A program made the translations under genes and the position numbers. The notes under the pieces are model-generated. The model searched no databases, had not been told where the DNA came from, and worked only from the letters and a program-made list of their open reading frames with translations. DNA of 64,000 nt from Branchinecta lynchi (lineage: Eukaryota; Arthropoda; Branchiopoda; Anostraca; Branchinectidae), in the NCBI GenBank assembly GCA_023053575.1, contig JAKZAP010000018.1, forward strand, positions 19,000,202 to 19,064,201, given 5' to 3'. Each line of letters begins with the position of its first letter. The first letter of the stretch is position 1. Below, one piece after another: positions 1 through 11,766 of this stretch.

Positions 1-160
1 GTGGTAACTACGCATCTCTGTAACGTGATTGGTCAGATTTGCCCGTGGCATGATATTCTGCTGGAAAATAAAAAAATACTTCCTGCCTTGACGGCAAAAA
101 AAAACAGAATTTGTGACGTCGTGCGTAGTAACTACGGTAAGTAGGGTGGAACGCGCTTTA
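1..160. repeat. Partial PIF/Harbinger-type MITE (family A), cut by window edge
   Basis: The sequence matches the interior and one end of the family best seen at 1292-2627 and 61203-61632. It ends with GTAGGGTGGAACGCGCTTTAA, close to the terminal inverted repeat GGGTGGAACACGCTC of other copies followed by TAA. The other end lies outside the window. Confidence 0.7.
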
Positions 161-1291
161 AACAACACGAGGTGATATTCGGTTTTGTGGCTCGAATTCG
201 GTGGAAATTCATATTTAGCGGCAATAATAAAATTAGCTACTTCGTAAAGCAGAAGGCCACAAAGTTAGATCTTTCTAGGGGTGTGAGTGTAGGCAGGTTT
301 AAGCCTGGTGTTATATTTATTGGGATATTATTTTTATTTATTTGTATGATCATTGGACGTTGCCGCCAAACAAAAGAGTTAAAACGGCGTTACGCGAGTT
401 TAGATTTGTTGGCAGTGTGTGAGGCGCACACTTTTTTTCTCTGTGATAAACACTCAGAAACATTTGGTGCCTAAACGATGCGGAAATATTTCGCAGATTG
501 AGATTTTCCTCAACATTTACGAGTCGGGCAGGGCTTTAGACATGTTGGGACGCAGAAACTTCATTCGTTAAGTTGGTTGAGGTGTGATAGAGATCAAAAT
601 GAAAGTGCTCTTGGCTCGAACTAATGTTTAGATTGGAATACCTGGAAATTTACTAATTGCCTGACAAAATGTTATTAGGGGGTCGATGCATAGGTGAAAC
701 AGCAGCCTGAATCTCTCACTGTCTTCGTTTTTCTGACCACGTGAATAATCGCCGGAATTTCATTAAAAACCGAAATTGTATGGAACTAACCAAGCGGGGG
801 GGGGGGGGGGGGGGGGTAAAAGTACAAGTAGAATGATATTAGTTTTTGGTTCGGCTTAATATGCAATCTGGCGAAAAAAAAAAACCTGATCAACCTACAT
901 ATTTTCTTCCGAATATTTTGTCGGCAGACTGATAAACGCACCTGACCCTGCCAAACTGTAAGTAGAATGAGGGGATCGGCACTTCCAGCATTTTCAGTCG
1001 CATATGCGGTCATTCCGGTAAAACTATGATAACTGGAACAAGAATGTTAGAATACACTATCCCATTTATCCTATTCCAATCCCATCGATCCACTTGTCTT
1101 GTTTTCCTTCCAGTAAAATTTGATCTGCTAGAGTCGTGCAGTTCACGCTTTTCGTATTAGGTGGCTAAGTACCATTTTGCGTGCGTCGTTTCGTCATTTT
1201 CCCTCCTTTTCGCGGATATTAATGCATCGTTTTTTTACTGCCTGAGACTCGTTCGGAAAAGTGCATGAAAATAAGTTTAAATTGACTTTAA
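161..1291. other. No gene seen; homopolymer G tract
   Basis: I see no coding exon or recognisable element. A run of about 20 G lies at 797-816. The short open frames here have no domain, no codon bias and no splice context. Confidence 0.5.
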
Positions 1292-2627
1292 GGGCGTGTT
1301 CCACCCTACTTACCTTAGTTACTACGCATGACGCCCACGAATTTTGGCTTCTTGGCATCAAGGCTGGAGTTTTTGGGATCCCAAAACGTAAGTGGAGGGA
1401 TACCTATGACATCGGAAAAGTTGTCCGTCTGTCCGTCCGTTTGTAAGCACGATAACTCTCGAAGGGAATGAGATGTTTTGATGAAACTTGGTGTGAGGAT
1501 TTGTTGGGTCGTCGGACCAGTCAAGTTCGTAGATGGGCTTTTTAGCCCTACATTTAGGGGTGGGGGAGGGGGTTCAAATTAAGGGGCAAACAAAATATTT
1601 TGAAACAGCTAATGTGATAGTCGATTATAGGGTAAGAAGACATGCTGAGCACAATGGTGAAAACCATTTTGTCATCGGACGAGAAGTTCGCCCGGAATCC
1701 GGCCAAAATCGGAAAGTTTGTTAAAAGTAATAGTTTAATTTGAAGTTGATTAGATGTTTGATTTAAGGGTAGGAAGACATGCTGAAGACGATGGTGAAAA
1801 CCATTTTCTCGACGGACAAGTAGTTCACCCGTAATCCGGCGGAAACCGGAAAGTTTGTTAAAATTAAAAGTTTTATTTGAAGTTGATTAAATCTTTGACT
1901 TATGGGTAAAAAAAACGTGCCGAACACGATGGTGAAAATCATTTTCTCGCCGGACAACTAGTGCGCCCGGAATTCGGCCAAAACCGGAAAATTTGTTAAA
2001 AGCAAAAGTTCGATTAGATGACAGATTAATGGGTAAGAAGAGAGGCTGAATCGGTATATGACAATGTTTTATACCCGGACATATAATTATTCCGGAATCC
2101 GGTTGTAACCGGATTTTTTTTTAAGTCAAACTTTTATTCAAAGTTGAACAGATGTTCTTTATAGGGATAAGGAGATACGCTGGTTTTGTTTCTGTATTTT
2201 TTTTGTTTTGCTGGACTAGTAGTTCGCTCGGAAATCGGCAGGAAGTCTCGGTCAGTATCGTCAAAATAGATATGGCCTATAGAGGTATATCTGAATTTGG
2301 TTTTCTCTGATGATTAGCCTGTTCAAGACTGGATCTGGCGAAGACAAGACTCGATTGTCTGAATCAAATATTAGATATTTGGGATCCCATCGACACCTTT
2401 GGTCTTGTTATATTTTTGGTAATATATCATGCCACGACTTGATCCGGCCAATCACGTTACAGATATTTGTAGTTACCACGCTTACAACGCTGCCGAGAAT
2501 GGTAAGCAAAGTAGTTGCTATTAGTTACGATGTCGAGAAGGTTGGAACGGTCAGCGTCGCAACTTTTTACGAGGTTGTAACGAATAGTAACTAATAGTTA
2601 ATATTCTTAGAATGTCGGAACACGCTC
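1292..2627 (+). mobile_element. Family A MITE split by a GGATCCC-family insertion
   Basis: Left end GGGCGTGTTCCACCCT and right end GGAACACGCTC form inverted repeats flanked on both sides by TAA (1289-1291 and 2628-2630), the 3-bp TWA duplication typical of PIF/Harbinger elements. The interior is continuous with other copies up to about 1369 and resumes at about 2408; the 1 kb between is a separate element. Without it this copy would be about 300 bp. Confidence 0.7.
1370..2407 (+). mobile_element. GGATCCC family, copy 1 (Helentron/pearl-like non-autonomous element)
   Basis: Starts TTTTGGGATCCCAAAACG and ends near GGGATCCCATCGACACC...GGTCTTG. Layout: left block, a GTCC/GTCT microsatellite (about 1423-1443), a conserved block containing GATGAAACTTGGT (1480-1492), then diverged direct repeats of about 140 bp, each with a core like GACAAGTAGTTCGCCCGGAA and ending near TTGAAGTTGATTAGATG, and a closing block. 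No coding capacity. Tandem core plus short microsatellite recalls pearl/HINE (Helentron-derived) elements; that class is an inference. Confidence 0.65.
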
Positions 2628-2639
2628 TAAGAACTTTAG

Positions 2640-3377
2640 AATAAAAATAACGTAGGTTTAACTTAATGACCATGACTTCACTTACTAGTGAATCGTAGTT
2701 CACAAATTGGGGGGCATGGAACATCTAGATTCTTAGATTCTTTGGGGGGCATGGAACATCTAGATTCTTCTAGATTCTTTCTGAGCCTCACTTTCCAATC
2801 TTCAGCCTACAAGACGTCTAATAAGAATATGGTGCAAACCAGGACATTGGCCTCTACAGATATAAATAGAGAAGACAGTAGAATTAAATAAAATATTCAG
2901 ATCATTCCCTCGCAGGAAGTGTAAAATCAAACAAAAAACGTGAGCTACAAAGCACTAGCACAAGACCAAATTTTGCAAAACGCAATTGTTCCGGCTCCAG
3001 TAATTTACTTCGTCCGAAATAAGTAATAGAAGTAAATCTGCCAAATAACACCACCAGAGCCATGTACTGGTGTCCAGACCGGCGTCTCCAAATCCCAAGG
3101 TATTGTAGTATTTGTAGAAGCTTCCAGCATTCATTATTAATGCAAATCAGGGGACCGGGTGTAAATCAAATTATGCGATAGTGAACTAAGCGATTGATAT
3201 TATGGTTTAAAGGTGTCTTGTAAGTCTGATCCAATACTCGTTTGACGAGATATGATTCTCAGCGATCCTATTTGTAAGTTGTTCCGCGGTTTGTGTAAAA
3301 ATCAGTATTAAGTTGGATTTTGTTGTTTTTCCTCCAAATATAATTTTGCGATTGGACATCCTTTTCACGAGAGACAT
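2640..3377. other. Intergenic; short direct repeat
   Basis: A direct repeat of about 36 bp containing GGGGGGCATGGAACATCTAG occurs at roughly 2708-2745 and 2743-2782. Nothing else is recognisable. Confidence 0.5.
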
Positions 3378-3607
3378 CATCAGGCTAGAGGTACCACTGC
3401 CATCAGGAATTCAGGTTCAGGTTCAGGTTCAGGTTCTTTTTAATAACATAGTAAATAACAAAATGTCCAGAGACCGGCTGAGAAGACAAATTCATCAGGC
3501 TAGAGGTACCACTGCCATCAGGAATTCAGGTCCAGGTTCAGGTTCAGGTTCTTTTTAATAACATAGTAAATAACAAAATGTCCAGAGACCGGCTGAGAAG
3601 ACAAATT
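3378..3607 (+). repeat. Tandem duplication of a 115-bp unit
   Basis: Unit 1 (3378-3492) and unit 2 (3493-3607) are near identical, each holding a GGTTCA microsatellite and the stretch ATGTCCAGAGACCGGCTGAG. Microsatellite length differs slightly between units. The Gly-Ser open frame across it is a product of the GGTTCA repeat, not a protein signal. Confidence 0.85.
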
Positions 3608-4665
3608 CGTAATGCACGGGATGGAAAGACTTCTTTAAATAAATACAACATTTATACTTCACTACATGCCATTCATACAAATGGAAATATGCGCATTCCC
3701 CCGTCTGTACCCGGTCCCCAACACCACCAGTTGACACGTCCAGCGAAACAAACAATACAAAAATAAAAATAAAAGATAACAAGAACCGAGGAAAAGTGAT
3801 TTCAGTCCGAAGGATCCTGGACTGAGTATTCACATCCCCCAGGTTCAGTATCTTCAAAACCAGATAAAATTATCGAACATTAGTCCGCCAATAAGGAAAA
3901 GTAACTTCTAGAGAGGTAGATTTGAAAGTAATAGCTGCGTTTCTTATCCGGATTCTCCTTGCGATTCTCCTCGCAATTAACCTGTTTCGCAATTCTCCTA
4001 TTATTGCGTTTGTGTCAGAATCGAGAACGGGGAAAGCCTCGAGATTCTGCAGAATCGAGAAGTTTCTGCAGAATCCGATGGTGAATTCTCGATTCTCCTC
4101 TCTCCGTTCTCCCCCCTGATTGGTCAACAGAGTGCGGATGTTCAATATGCATAAACACATATATCGGGTTGCGGACGAACTGAAAAATTAGTGTTTTTTG
4201 TCAAAAGCGAGAATGGAGAAGCCAGAGGAGCAAAAACGGTAATTTGTACGAGAATCGAGAATTCAGAAGCGAGGACGGAGAACTGAGAACTCAGATAAAA
4301 AATGCAACTAATGTCAATGGTGAAGATTAGGGTTACTCGTCCCCTTGCCGTTTTCACTGATATCGCCGTTATCTTACCATAATGTTACCGCGTGATCCGT
4401 CTCAAGTTTTAAATTTTGAGACATAAGGTTCCTCCACCAGAACATGCAGCATGCATAAATAAATCATAGATATTTAGATAGATAGATATATATTTAATTA
4501 ATCTATCTAAATCATATGCTGTCTCAGTCTGTTATGCCTCCTATTTCTCAAAAAGAAAATTAGAAACAAACTTTGATACCTTCCACCAATGTAAGACCAA
4601 AGGCACATGAAGTGTTGCTTAGTTTTTTGGCATCCCGATGAATGAATGTATTCCCAAAAAAGCCC
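3608..4665. other. Intergenic; GATTCTC-rich degenerate repeat and TAGA microsatellite
   Basis: 3940-4290 is full of diverged GAATCGAGAA/GATTCTCC words on both strands, probably an old short-period repeat. A GATA/TATC microsatellite sits at about 4468-4512 with palindromic flanks. No gene seen. Confidence 0.5.
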
Positions 4666-5295
4666 TTTTTGGGATCCCAAAATGTAAGTGGAGGGATACC
4701 TATGACATAGCAAAAGTTGTCCATCTGTCAGCACGATAGCTCTCGAAGGGAACGAGATATTTTGATGAAACTTAGTGTGAAGATTCTTTGAGTCAAGGGT
4801 AAGGTCAAGTTCGCAGATGGGCTCTATAGCCCTACATTTAGGGGTGGAGGAGGGGATTCAAATTAAGGGGCAAACAAAATATTTTTAAACAGCTACTGTG
4901 ATACGATTATGGGGTAAGAAGACATGCTGAACACGATGATGAAAACCATCTCGCCGGACAAGTAGTTCGTCCGGGATCCGCTTGAAACCGGAAATTTTGT
5001 GCAAGTTAAAGTTTTATTTGAAGTCGATTAGATGTTCTTTATATGGATAAGGTGGTACGGTGAATTCGTTTCTGAGTTTTCTGTTTTTGCTGGACAAGTA
5101 GTCGCTCGGAATTCGGCCGAAACCGGAAATTTGTCAGAAGTAAAGCAGATCTGGCTGATAGAGGTATATCTGAACTTGGTTTTCTCTGATGATTAGCTTT
5201 GCGAAGACTGGGTCTGGCGAAGACTGATTTGTCGAAGACAAGACCCAATTGTGTGGATCAAATATTAGATTTTTGGGATGAAACCTTAGGTCTTG
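4666..5295 (+). mobile_element. GGATCCC family, copy 2
   Basis: Begins TTTTTGGGATCCCAAAATG and carries the family head (GGAGGGATACCTATGACA, ATAGCTCTCGAAGGGAACG), about two core repeats, and the tail AAACCTTAGGTCTTG. It is shorter than copy 1: most core repeats and the last GGATCCC motif are missing. Confidence 0.65.
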
Positions 5296-5309
5296 TTGCC
5301 ATAGCGGGA

Positions 5310-6399
5310 CAAAATATAACAATACCAAAAATTTCGATGGGATCCCAAAAATTTAATATTTACAGACAATCGGGCCTTGTAGCGGTCCAGCGGTAAACAT
5401 CGGAGAAGACGAAGTTCAAATATGGATTCCGCATGTGAGTTTACCCTTAGAGCCTGCGTCATGTTTACTTTGACGAAAGTTCCTGCATTACTTCTGCCAA
5501 ATTTTCGGTTTCAGCCTGATTTCGGGCGAACTATTTGTCTTGCAAAAAATTGAAGTTCAAAAACAGATTCAGCGTATCTCCATACCATCCATATCTCCAT
5601 AATCAACTTCACATAAAACTTAAACTTTTAACAAATTTTCCGATTTCAGCAGGATTCGTGGTGGAATATGTCCAGGTATAAAATGGTTGTCATACACGAA
5701 TTCAGCAGGCCTTCTTACCCGTAAATCGAACACCTAATGAAACTCATATAAAACTTTTGGTTTTAACAGATTTTCCGGTTATGGCCAGATTCCGGGCGAT
5801 CTACTTGTCCGGCGACCAAATAATTTTCATATTCGGATTCAGCATGTTTCACTATCCTTAAATCGAACCTCTAATCAACTTCAGATTAATCTTTTATTTT
5901 GACAGACTTTCCAGTTTTCACCGGATTCCTGACGATCTACTTATCCGACGAGAAATCATTTTCATATTCTGATTCAGCATGTCTCCTTACCCCTAAATCG
6001 AATATAATCAACTTCAGATGTAACTTTTACTTTTAACAAACTTTCCGGTTTTAGCCGGATTCCGGTGAAGTACTTGTCCGGCGAGAAAATGGTTTTCATA
6101 TTCGTGTTCAGCATGTCGTCTTACCTCTTAATCAACTATCTCATTAGCTTATAAAAAATATTTTTTTCGCCCCTTAATTTGAAACCCCTCCCCCTCCCCT
6201 AAATATGCAGCTATCGGGCCCATCTACGAACTCGATCTTTCCGTTGACTCGAAGAGTCCTCTCACGAAGTTTCATCAAAATATCTCATTCCCTTCGAGAG
6301 TTATTGTGCTGACAGACGGACGGACGGACAGACGGACAGACGGACAACTTTTGCGATGTCATAGGTATCCCTCCACTTACGTTTTGGGATCCCAAAAAA
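5310..6399 (-). mobile_element. GGATCCC family, copy 3 (inverted to copy 2)
   Basis: Read on the minus strand it starts TTTTGGGATCCCAAAACG (6399-6380), runs through a GACGGACAGACGG microsatellite (about 6316-6342) and several core repeats, and ends at GGATCCCATCGAAATTT (5342-5325). It lies head-out against copy 2, so 4666-6399 is a large imperfect inverted repeat. Confidence 0.65.
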
Positions 6400-7154
6400 T
6401 AAATAAGCACTCTAGCTGCAATGTGCCAGTCCAAAGATTAGAAAAAACGCCCATATACCTTCCGCTAAAGTAAGACCAAAGGCCCATGAATTGTTGTTTA
6501 AACTTCTGGTATCCCGATGATTAGCTTGCAGTCGAGTTCCAGGTTACAGTTCCTCTATGGGGTTATAATCTTCTCTCCACGGTTGCGCGTGGCAGTCTTC
6601 GTGTAGCCGACTCTTCAGGGTTGCCAAGAGCTTGACTCATAAAAAGGTTACAATTGCTGAAAGAAAGGTGCTTTTTGACACCTAGAATTTTGTGTTGTGC
6701 ATTCCGTTCCGCTGCACAACGCGCAAAATTGGTAATAACTTAATTTGTAACGACATTTTCCAAAACATGTTTTCACTGTTACATCACAGTTTTGTAACAA
6801 CATTTAATCGGAAAAGAGCTATATTTAAGGCTTTAAACTGTTTTTATGTCCAAAATCAAAGTAAAGTAGCCTACATGTTTTGGCAGTGTTTTGGGGGCGG
6901 TAATCTGTCACTTTGGTAAAGTAAATGAAAAAGTGCTTTTCTGACCGAAAAATTGTCGGTCGTAAAAAATCGGCGTAACTTTGAGAGAAAAAGTATCACG
7001 GTGTCACCCAGCGACAAAAAGTATAAAAAAAAATACCAAAAGTCTCACACTTGGCAACACTGACTCTCTCTGGTGCCTCATTGATAACACCCGTGGCCTG
7101 TCCGAAACAGCCACACTTTTGTCTACGATGGAACAACTCGATTGGTGACGCGCA
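6400..7154. other. No gene seen
   Basis: I found no conserved coding segment or element end in this stretch. Confidence 0.45.
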
Positions 7155-7248
7155 TTTTTTATAGGCTGTTCCCTCAGATCTATGTCTTTTTTGTCCGATC
7201 CGAGGGTAACCCCCCCCCCCCCAACATAAATTCCTGGATACGGGCCTG
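7155..7248 (-). mobile_element. hAT-type poly-G/C MITE, one end only
   Basis: Retains TATAGGCTGTTCCCTC, a C tract and the terminal CCTGGATACGGGCCTG of the family whose complete copies lie at 12957, 13583, 18835, 43977, 47366 and 48110. The opposite end is missing. Confidence 0.6.
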
Positions 7249-7358
7249 CATGGTCAGGATCTTTTCCCGGGAGTGACCCTGGTCCGGCATTGGCAACTAT
7301 TCAATCACTAAGTTACGAAAAACTTACTATGGGCCCTTGCTAATACTCCCGTTCAACG

Positions 7359-9740
7359 AGAGCTACGAGCTCATATGGCACTTGTTACGACTAGGCAGTA
7401 CAAGAAATTAGATGAGAACGTCACAAAATACACCCGCCCTCCAAAAATGCGGTTCGGAGTTTCACTCACTTCTGAGCAGTTCCGGCATCGTCTCGGATTA
7501 TCTGTAGCAAATGCACATGACTGTTAAAACTCCCAAGTTTCAGCCCAATAAATCCGCTCGTTTTATCCCTGGACCTGCTACACGATTTCCGGTACTCCAT
7601 CCTTCTCCTATACTCCATCAACTAAAGCATCTTCTTTCACTCGACTCTGAGCATTTTTGTAAAATTCCGGTATCCCCCCCCCCCCCAACGTTGTCGATCC
7701 GGTTCTAGCCCAAAATATGTCATCTAGGGTATATGCTCTCTCTGCTTTCCATGTTTCATTTAAACTGATGCACTCGTTTGACCCCTATGCGAGCCTCAAA
7801 GTTTCCGGCAATCTCCCTCCAACTCCCCCACTGTGGCCGAACAGGACTTGAAAACATAAACGTCGTATCTCTTAACTCCCTCTTCCTGTCCATCAAGTTT
7901 TACTTAAATTGGAGCATAGTCTATCTGCAAGCTTTCAGTAATATTCAGTAAAATCCTTGTTACAAGTGTTAGAACACTAGTAACACGCTCACTATACCTT
8001 GGCCGAATCCAGCCCGGACGCCAAATAACAAATCTAGGCCGCAGAAACTCGGCACTGTCGAACTTGCATCTCATTCGGTCCATCTGTTAGGTTTTTTTGC
8101 ATGTCAAAAGTCCCCCCCCCCCCCCAATTCCCCCAACCGTGGTCGCATATACTTCGAACGCATGTTTTACATGTCGAGGCCAGCGACTCTTATCACCCAT
8201 TAAGTTTTACTCGAATCAGACCACTCGTTTGCAGTTTACAGAAGTCAATTTCCATATTTCTCTTCCCTTGCTCCCCCAAAATGCTCGGATCTAGGAACGG
8301 AAGTTTACGGGGGTATGTTGTGTCAGGTTTTTAAGTCAATTAAATCGGGTCGCTAATACGCCAGCTAAGTTTCGTTGTCTTAGTACATCTGGAACTATTC
8401 TAACTCAGGACTACCGGATTTCAAGGAAACACCCTCCAAATCCCCCCACAGAGCACCGAAACCGTCTGGCTCCGTTGATTTCTATCTAGGCCTAATGCTT
8501 GTTCTCTCCATTAAGTTCCGTCGCAATCCCTCTGCTTTAAGAGTTTCTTGATTTCCCCCCCCCCCCATCTCCCCACAGGTACCGGACCCGAGCCGGACTT
8601 GACACTGAACATCCGAGGCGATAGCTCTTTTCCACCAGACAAGTTTCATTCAAATCCGATCACCCGTTCAAAAGTTATGCACGCCACTAGATTCCGGACT
8701 CCCCATCTATTCACTCCTCCCACGATGGTCGGACCGGGAAACGGCTGTTCTCAAATCAATCTGTTCGGATCGCTCACATACCTGCCAAGTTTCATCGCCC
8801 TAGCACATCAGGAAGTAGGCCGAACTCGCCAGATCGCTAGAAATCCGGACCCCCACCCCAACTTCCCCACACTGCCCGGATCCGGTCCGGTTATGTCAAT
8901 GACGTATCCAGGACTTGTGCTTGTTCTTCCAACCAAGTTTCATCCCGATCCCTCCATTCTAAGCGTTTTCTCAAGATTTCCGATTCCCTCCTCCAACTCC
9001 CCCCAGTGTCATCGGATCCGGTCCGGATTTAAAGTGGGACATCAAGGTCCGATCACTCGTTCGTAAGTTAAAAATACCTCAAATTTTGGCCCACCCCCAC
9101 CCCAGATGGTCGGATCGGGGAAGTGACTATTTCCTATTTAATCTGGTCGGGTCCTTGACATGCCTGCAAATTTTCATCGTCCCAGCACATCAGGAAGCAC
9201 CAAATTCGCGGGATCACTACAAATTCGGACTTCTTCCCCCCTCCCCCCAACTCCCCCAAAGTGAGCGGATCCATTCCCGTTATGTCAGTCACGTATCTAG
9301 GACTTGTGCTTGTGCTTTCCACCAAGTTTCATCTGGATCTCTCCACTCTAAGTGTTTTCTAAGATTTCCGGTTTCCCCCTCCAACTCCCCCAAATGTCAC
9401 TGAATCTGGTCCGGATTTAAAATGGAGCATCTAAGACACGAGGTCCTTCCATATATCAAATTTCATAAAGATCCGATCACCTGTTCGTTAAGCTAAAAAT
9501 ATTTAACTTTTCCTAATTTTTCCGGATTCCCCCTCCCTCCACTCCCCTCCAGAGGGTCGGATCGGGGAAGCGGCTATTTGTAATTTAATCTGGTCCAGTT
9601 CCTGATATGCCTGCCAAGTTTCATCGTCCTAGCTTATCTGGAAGTGCCCGAACTAGCAAAATCGGGACCGACAAACCGACTGACGGACAGAAATTACAAT
9701 CGCTATATGGTACTTGGCCGAAGGGCAAGTGCCATAAAAA
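7359..9740 (+). mobile_element. ATGGCACTTG family, copy 1 (diverged internal tandem repeats)
   Basis: Left end AGAGCTACGAGCTCATATGG leads into ATGGCACTTGTTACG; right end is a hairpin TATGGTACTTG-loop-CAAGTGCCATA followed by AAAA (about 9706-9740). Between them are diverged units of about 280 bp containing CCAAGTTTCATC, TCCGGATTCCCCCTCC and CCGGATCCGGTCCGG. A GACCGACAAACCGACTGACGG tract precedes the hairpin. The long open frames inside (such as 8548-9066) are repeat artefacts. Confidence 0.65.
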
Positions 9741-11766
9741 CAAAATTAGAAAGTCTCATGCTATATCAGTAGCCTTGTTCTGTAAGATATCCCCTGCCTC
9801 CCCACTCGATTGGAACCACTGCCTGCAGTTGCAGCTTTAGAGATGTCTCGAATTTGGGCGTAAAATAAGTTTCTTCATGAAGCTGCTGTATTACAATTTT
9901 CTCTCTTGGAAAAGTTTAACATACCGGGAGAGGTAAATCAGTTTCTAAATTATTACCAGGAACAAAATATTTTTCAGCCCAAGATGACTGCAAATTATGT
10001 TTGATAGTGCAAAAAAAAACACATCAGCTTGACAGCTGCATTATATTAGAGCTATATTTCGGCCATTCTTGTTCTCCGAACAGTGATCGGTATATGGCAC
10101 TTGAGCGAATCTGCAAGTGACATAAAAAGGGACTCTAAAAGATCTGAGTATTTGATCGTTAATCGTTAGTTAATCAGAAACGGTGTGGAAAAAAAGTACA
10201 AATATGTGGAGGGTCTTTAGTCACCCAAGCTGGCAAATTGGAGTTGGCGATCTTACTGGCCACACCTTAAACTGCTCCCATATCCAGTGTCGTCTTTACC
10301 CTAAGTCCGGTGCTGGGGGGCCAGGAGAAACAAGAGACCAAGCGGCCGGTGTAAATTGTCGAGGAACCAGTCTACGGTTACTAGCCTTTATCGTCTTGTT
10401 CATCACGATCCAGGTATGACCAACTACATTGCACCGTCGTCATTTATACTACCAAAATTATGCTCAGATGTGACACTAGTGTGGCTCGACTCGGCAAAGA
10501 ATCGTGTGCGGTAGTCTGCTAGAGATTTTACATTTTTGCCTCACGAAAAGTGGCCAAAAGCCCGTTGATGGCCTAGGGTCTATTAAAAGTAAAAGACGGC
10601 ACAGCCCATATCGAAATGATACGAAGTTTCAACGAAGCCTAATGCTTCTCTTTTATTTTATTTGTTTGACTATGACTGGAATTGAAATTACGATCCTGTT
10701 TCTTCGCCATATGTGGTATGACAAAGATCGTGACGTATCACGGCTTAATGATATACATTTGTGAATCCTGAATTTTTATTGCTTTTTTTCAACGGATAAT
10801 CTCACGATAACATCTGAGGATGTGAGGGGTTCAGCATTCCTCATAGAAATCGAAACGACTCAGGGTATTTCAGATTGTGAAACATAACTGTTGATCCTTT
10901 TCCATGGCGAAAGTGCATGCCGGCTCGAAAAGTATCAAATTGAGAGACTTTGCGCAAGCAGTAAATCGGTAAATTATACCGTATGTTGGAGCAGGACTTC
11001 CAAGTCCTGGAGTAGCTGTAGAGACCGCTTTTTCTTTCCACGCTACCGGAATGAGTAAGCTTCCAGGCAGTTCCAGGATTGCCCTAGGACCCAACCATGA
11101 ACTATGAATGGTATTATTGCCCTGCGGGGAAAAAATCACACGGTTGATTATTTTACCGGGAAAGGTTCTAATTGTGTTGATTTCTTATTTCAAAGGACTC
11201 CTCTTGACTAATCTGACTTTTGTAACATACCTAACTCCCTTCTGGAACTATAAGCTTTTGAAATCCACATCTTTCCCCGTTGTGTCGTTTTGTGCCTACG
11301 AATTTTTAGTGCCTTTTCGGCCGTGCCGACTTTTGCGCGTTACACAATGCAAAGTTTGCCAGGATCTTCAACGTCCGCTGACAACTCTTCCACACACAAA
11401 GATATGAGAATCTTCTGATTTTGAATAGTTTTAATTGCTTAGTTTTCGTACTTTTTATCCGCGGCGTGTTAAGTTTTCAATTTTTCAAGCCTTAACAAGA
11501 AAATCGCTAAATTTAGATGGAAAGTAATGTTATTTTTGAGAAAGTTTTTTCTGATCCATTTCATAGTGAAAAAGTCATAACTAGTAAGAGCTGTGCTTTA
11601 AGTGAGGTCGACAGTTCGAAAGTTTTCAAACATTTATAATACAAATAATCAGTGGTCACGCTTTGGGGACGAGGTCCAAACAAATCCCAGAGATTCTCAA
11701 CTCATTTTTTACCTTTTCTGTTTTCGCTTATAAATTCAATCGCTTTTTGAACTAGAAAGAGTGATT
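9741..11766. other. Intergenic with two small repeat fragments
   Basis: About 9978-10075 matches 27765-27858 (shared words CCCAAG-TGACTGC, TTTGATAG, ATATTA-AGCTATAT). 10081-10127 is an isolated right-end hairpin of the ATGGCACTTG family (TATGGCACTTG...CAAGTGACATAAAAA). No coding exon recognised elsewhere. Confidence 0.5.

Noticed and set aside
3313..3558. Gly-Ser-rich short protein
   Set aside because: Produced by GGTTCA repeats within a tandem duplication.
8548..9066. 172-residue open frame
   Set aside because: It lies wholly inside decayed 280-bp tandem units; similar frames recur in other units and none has a domain.
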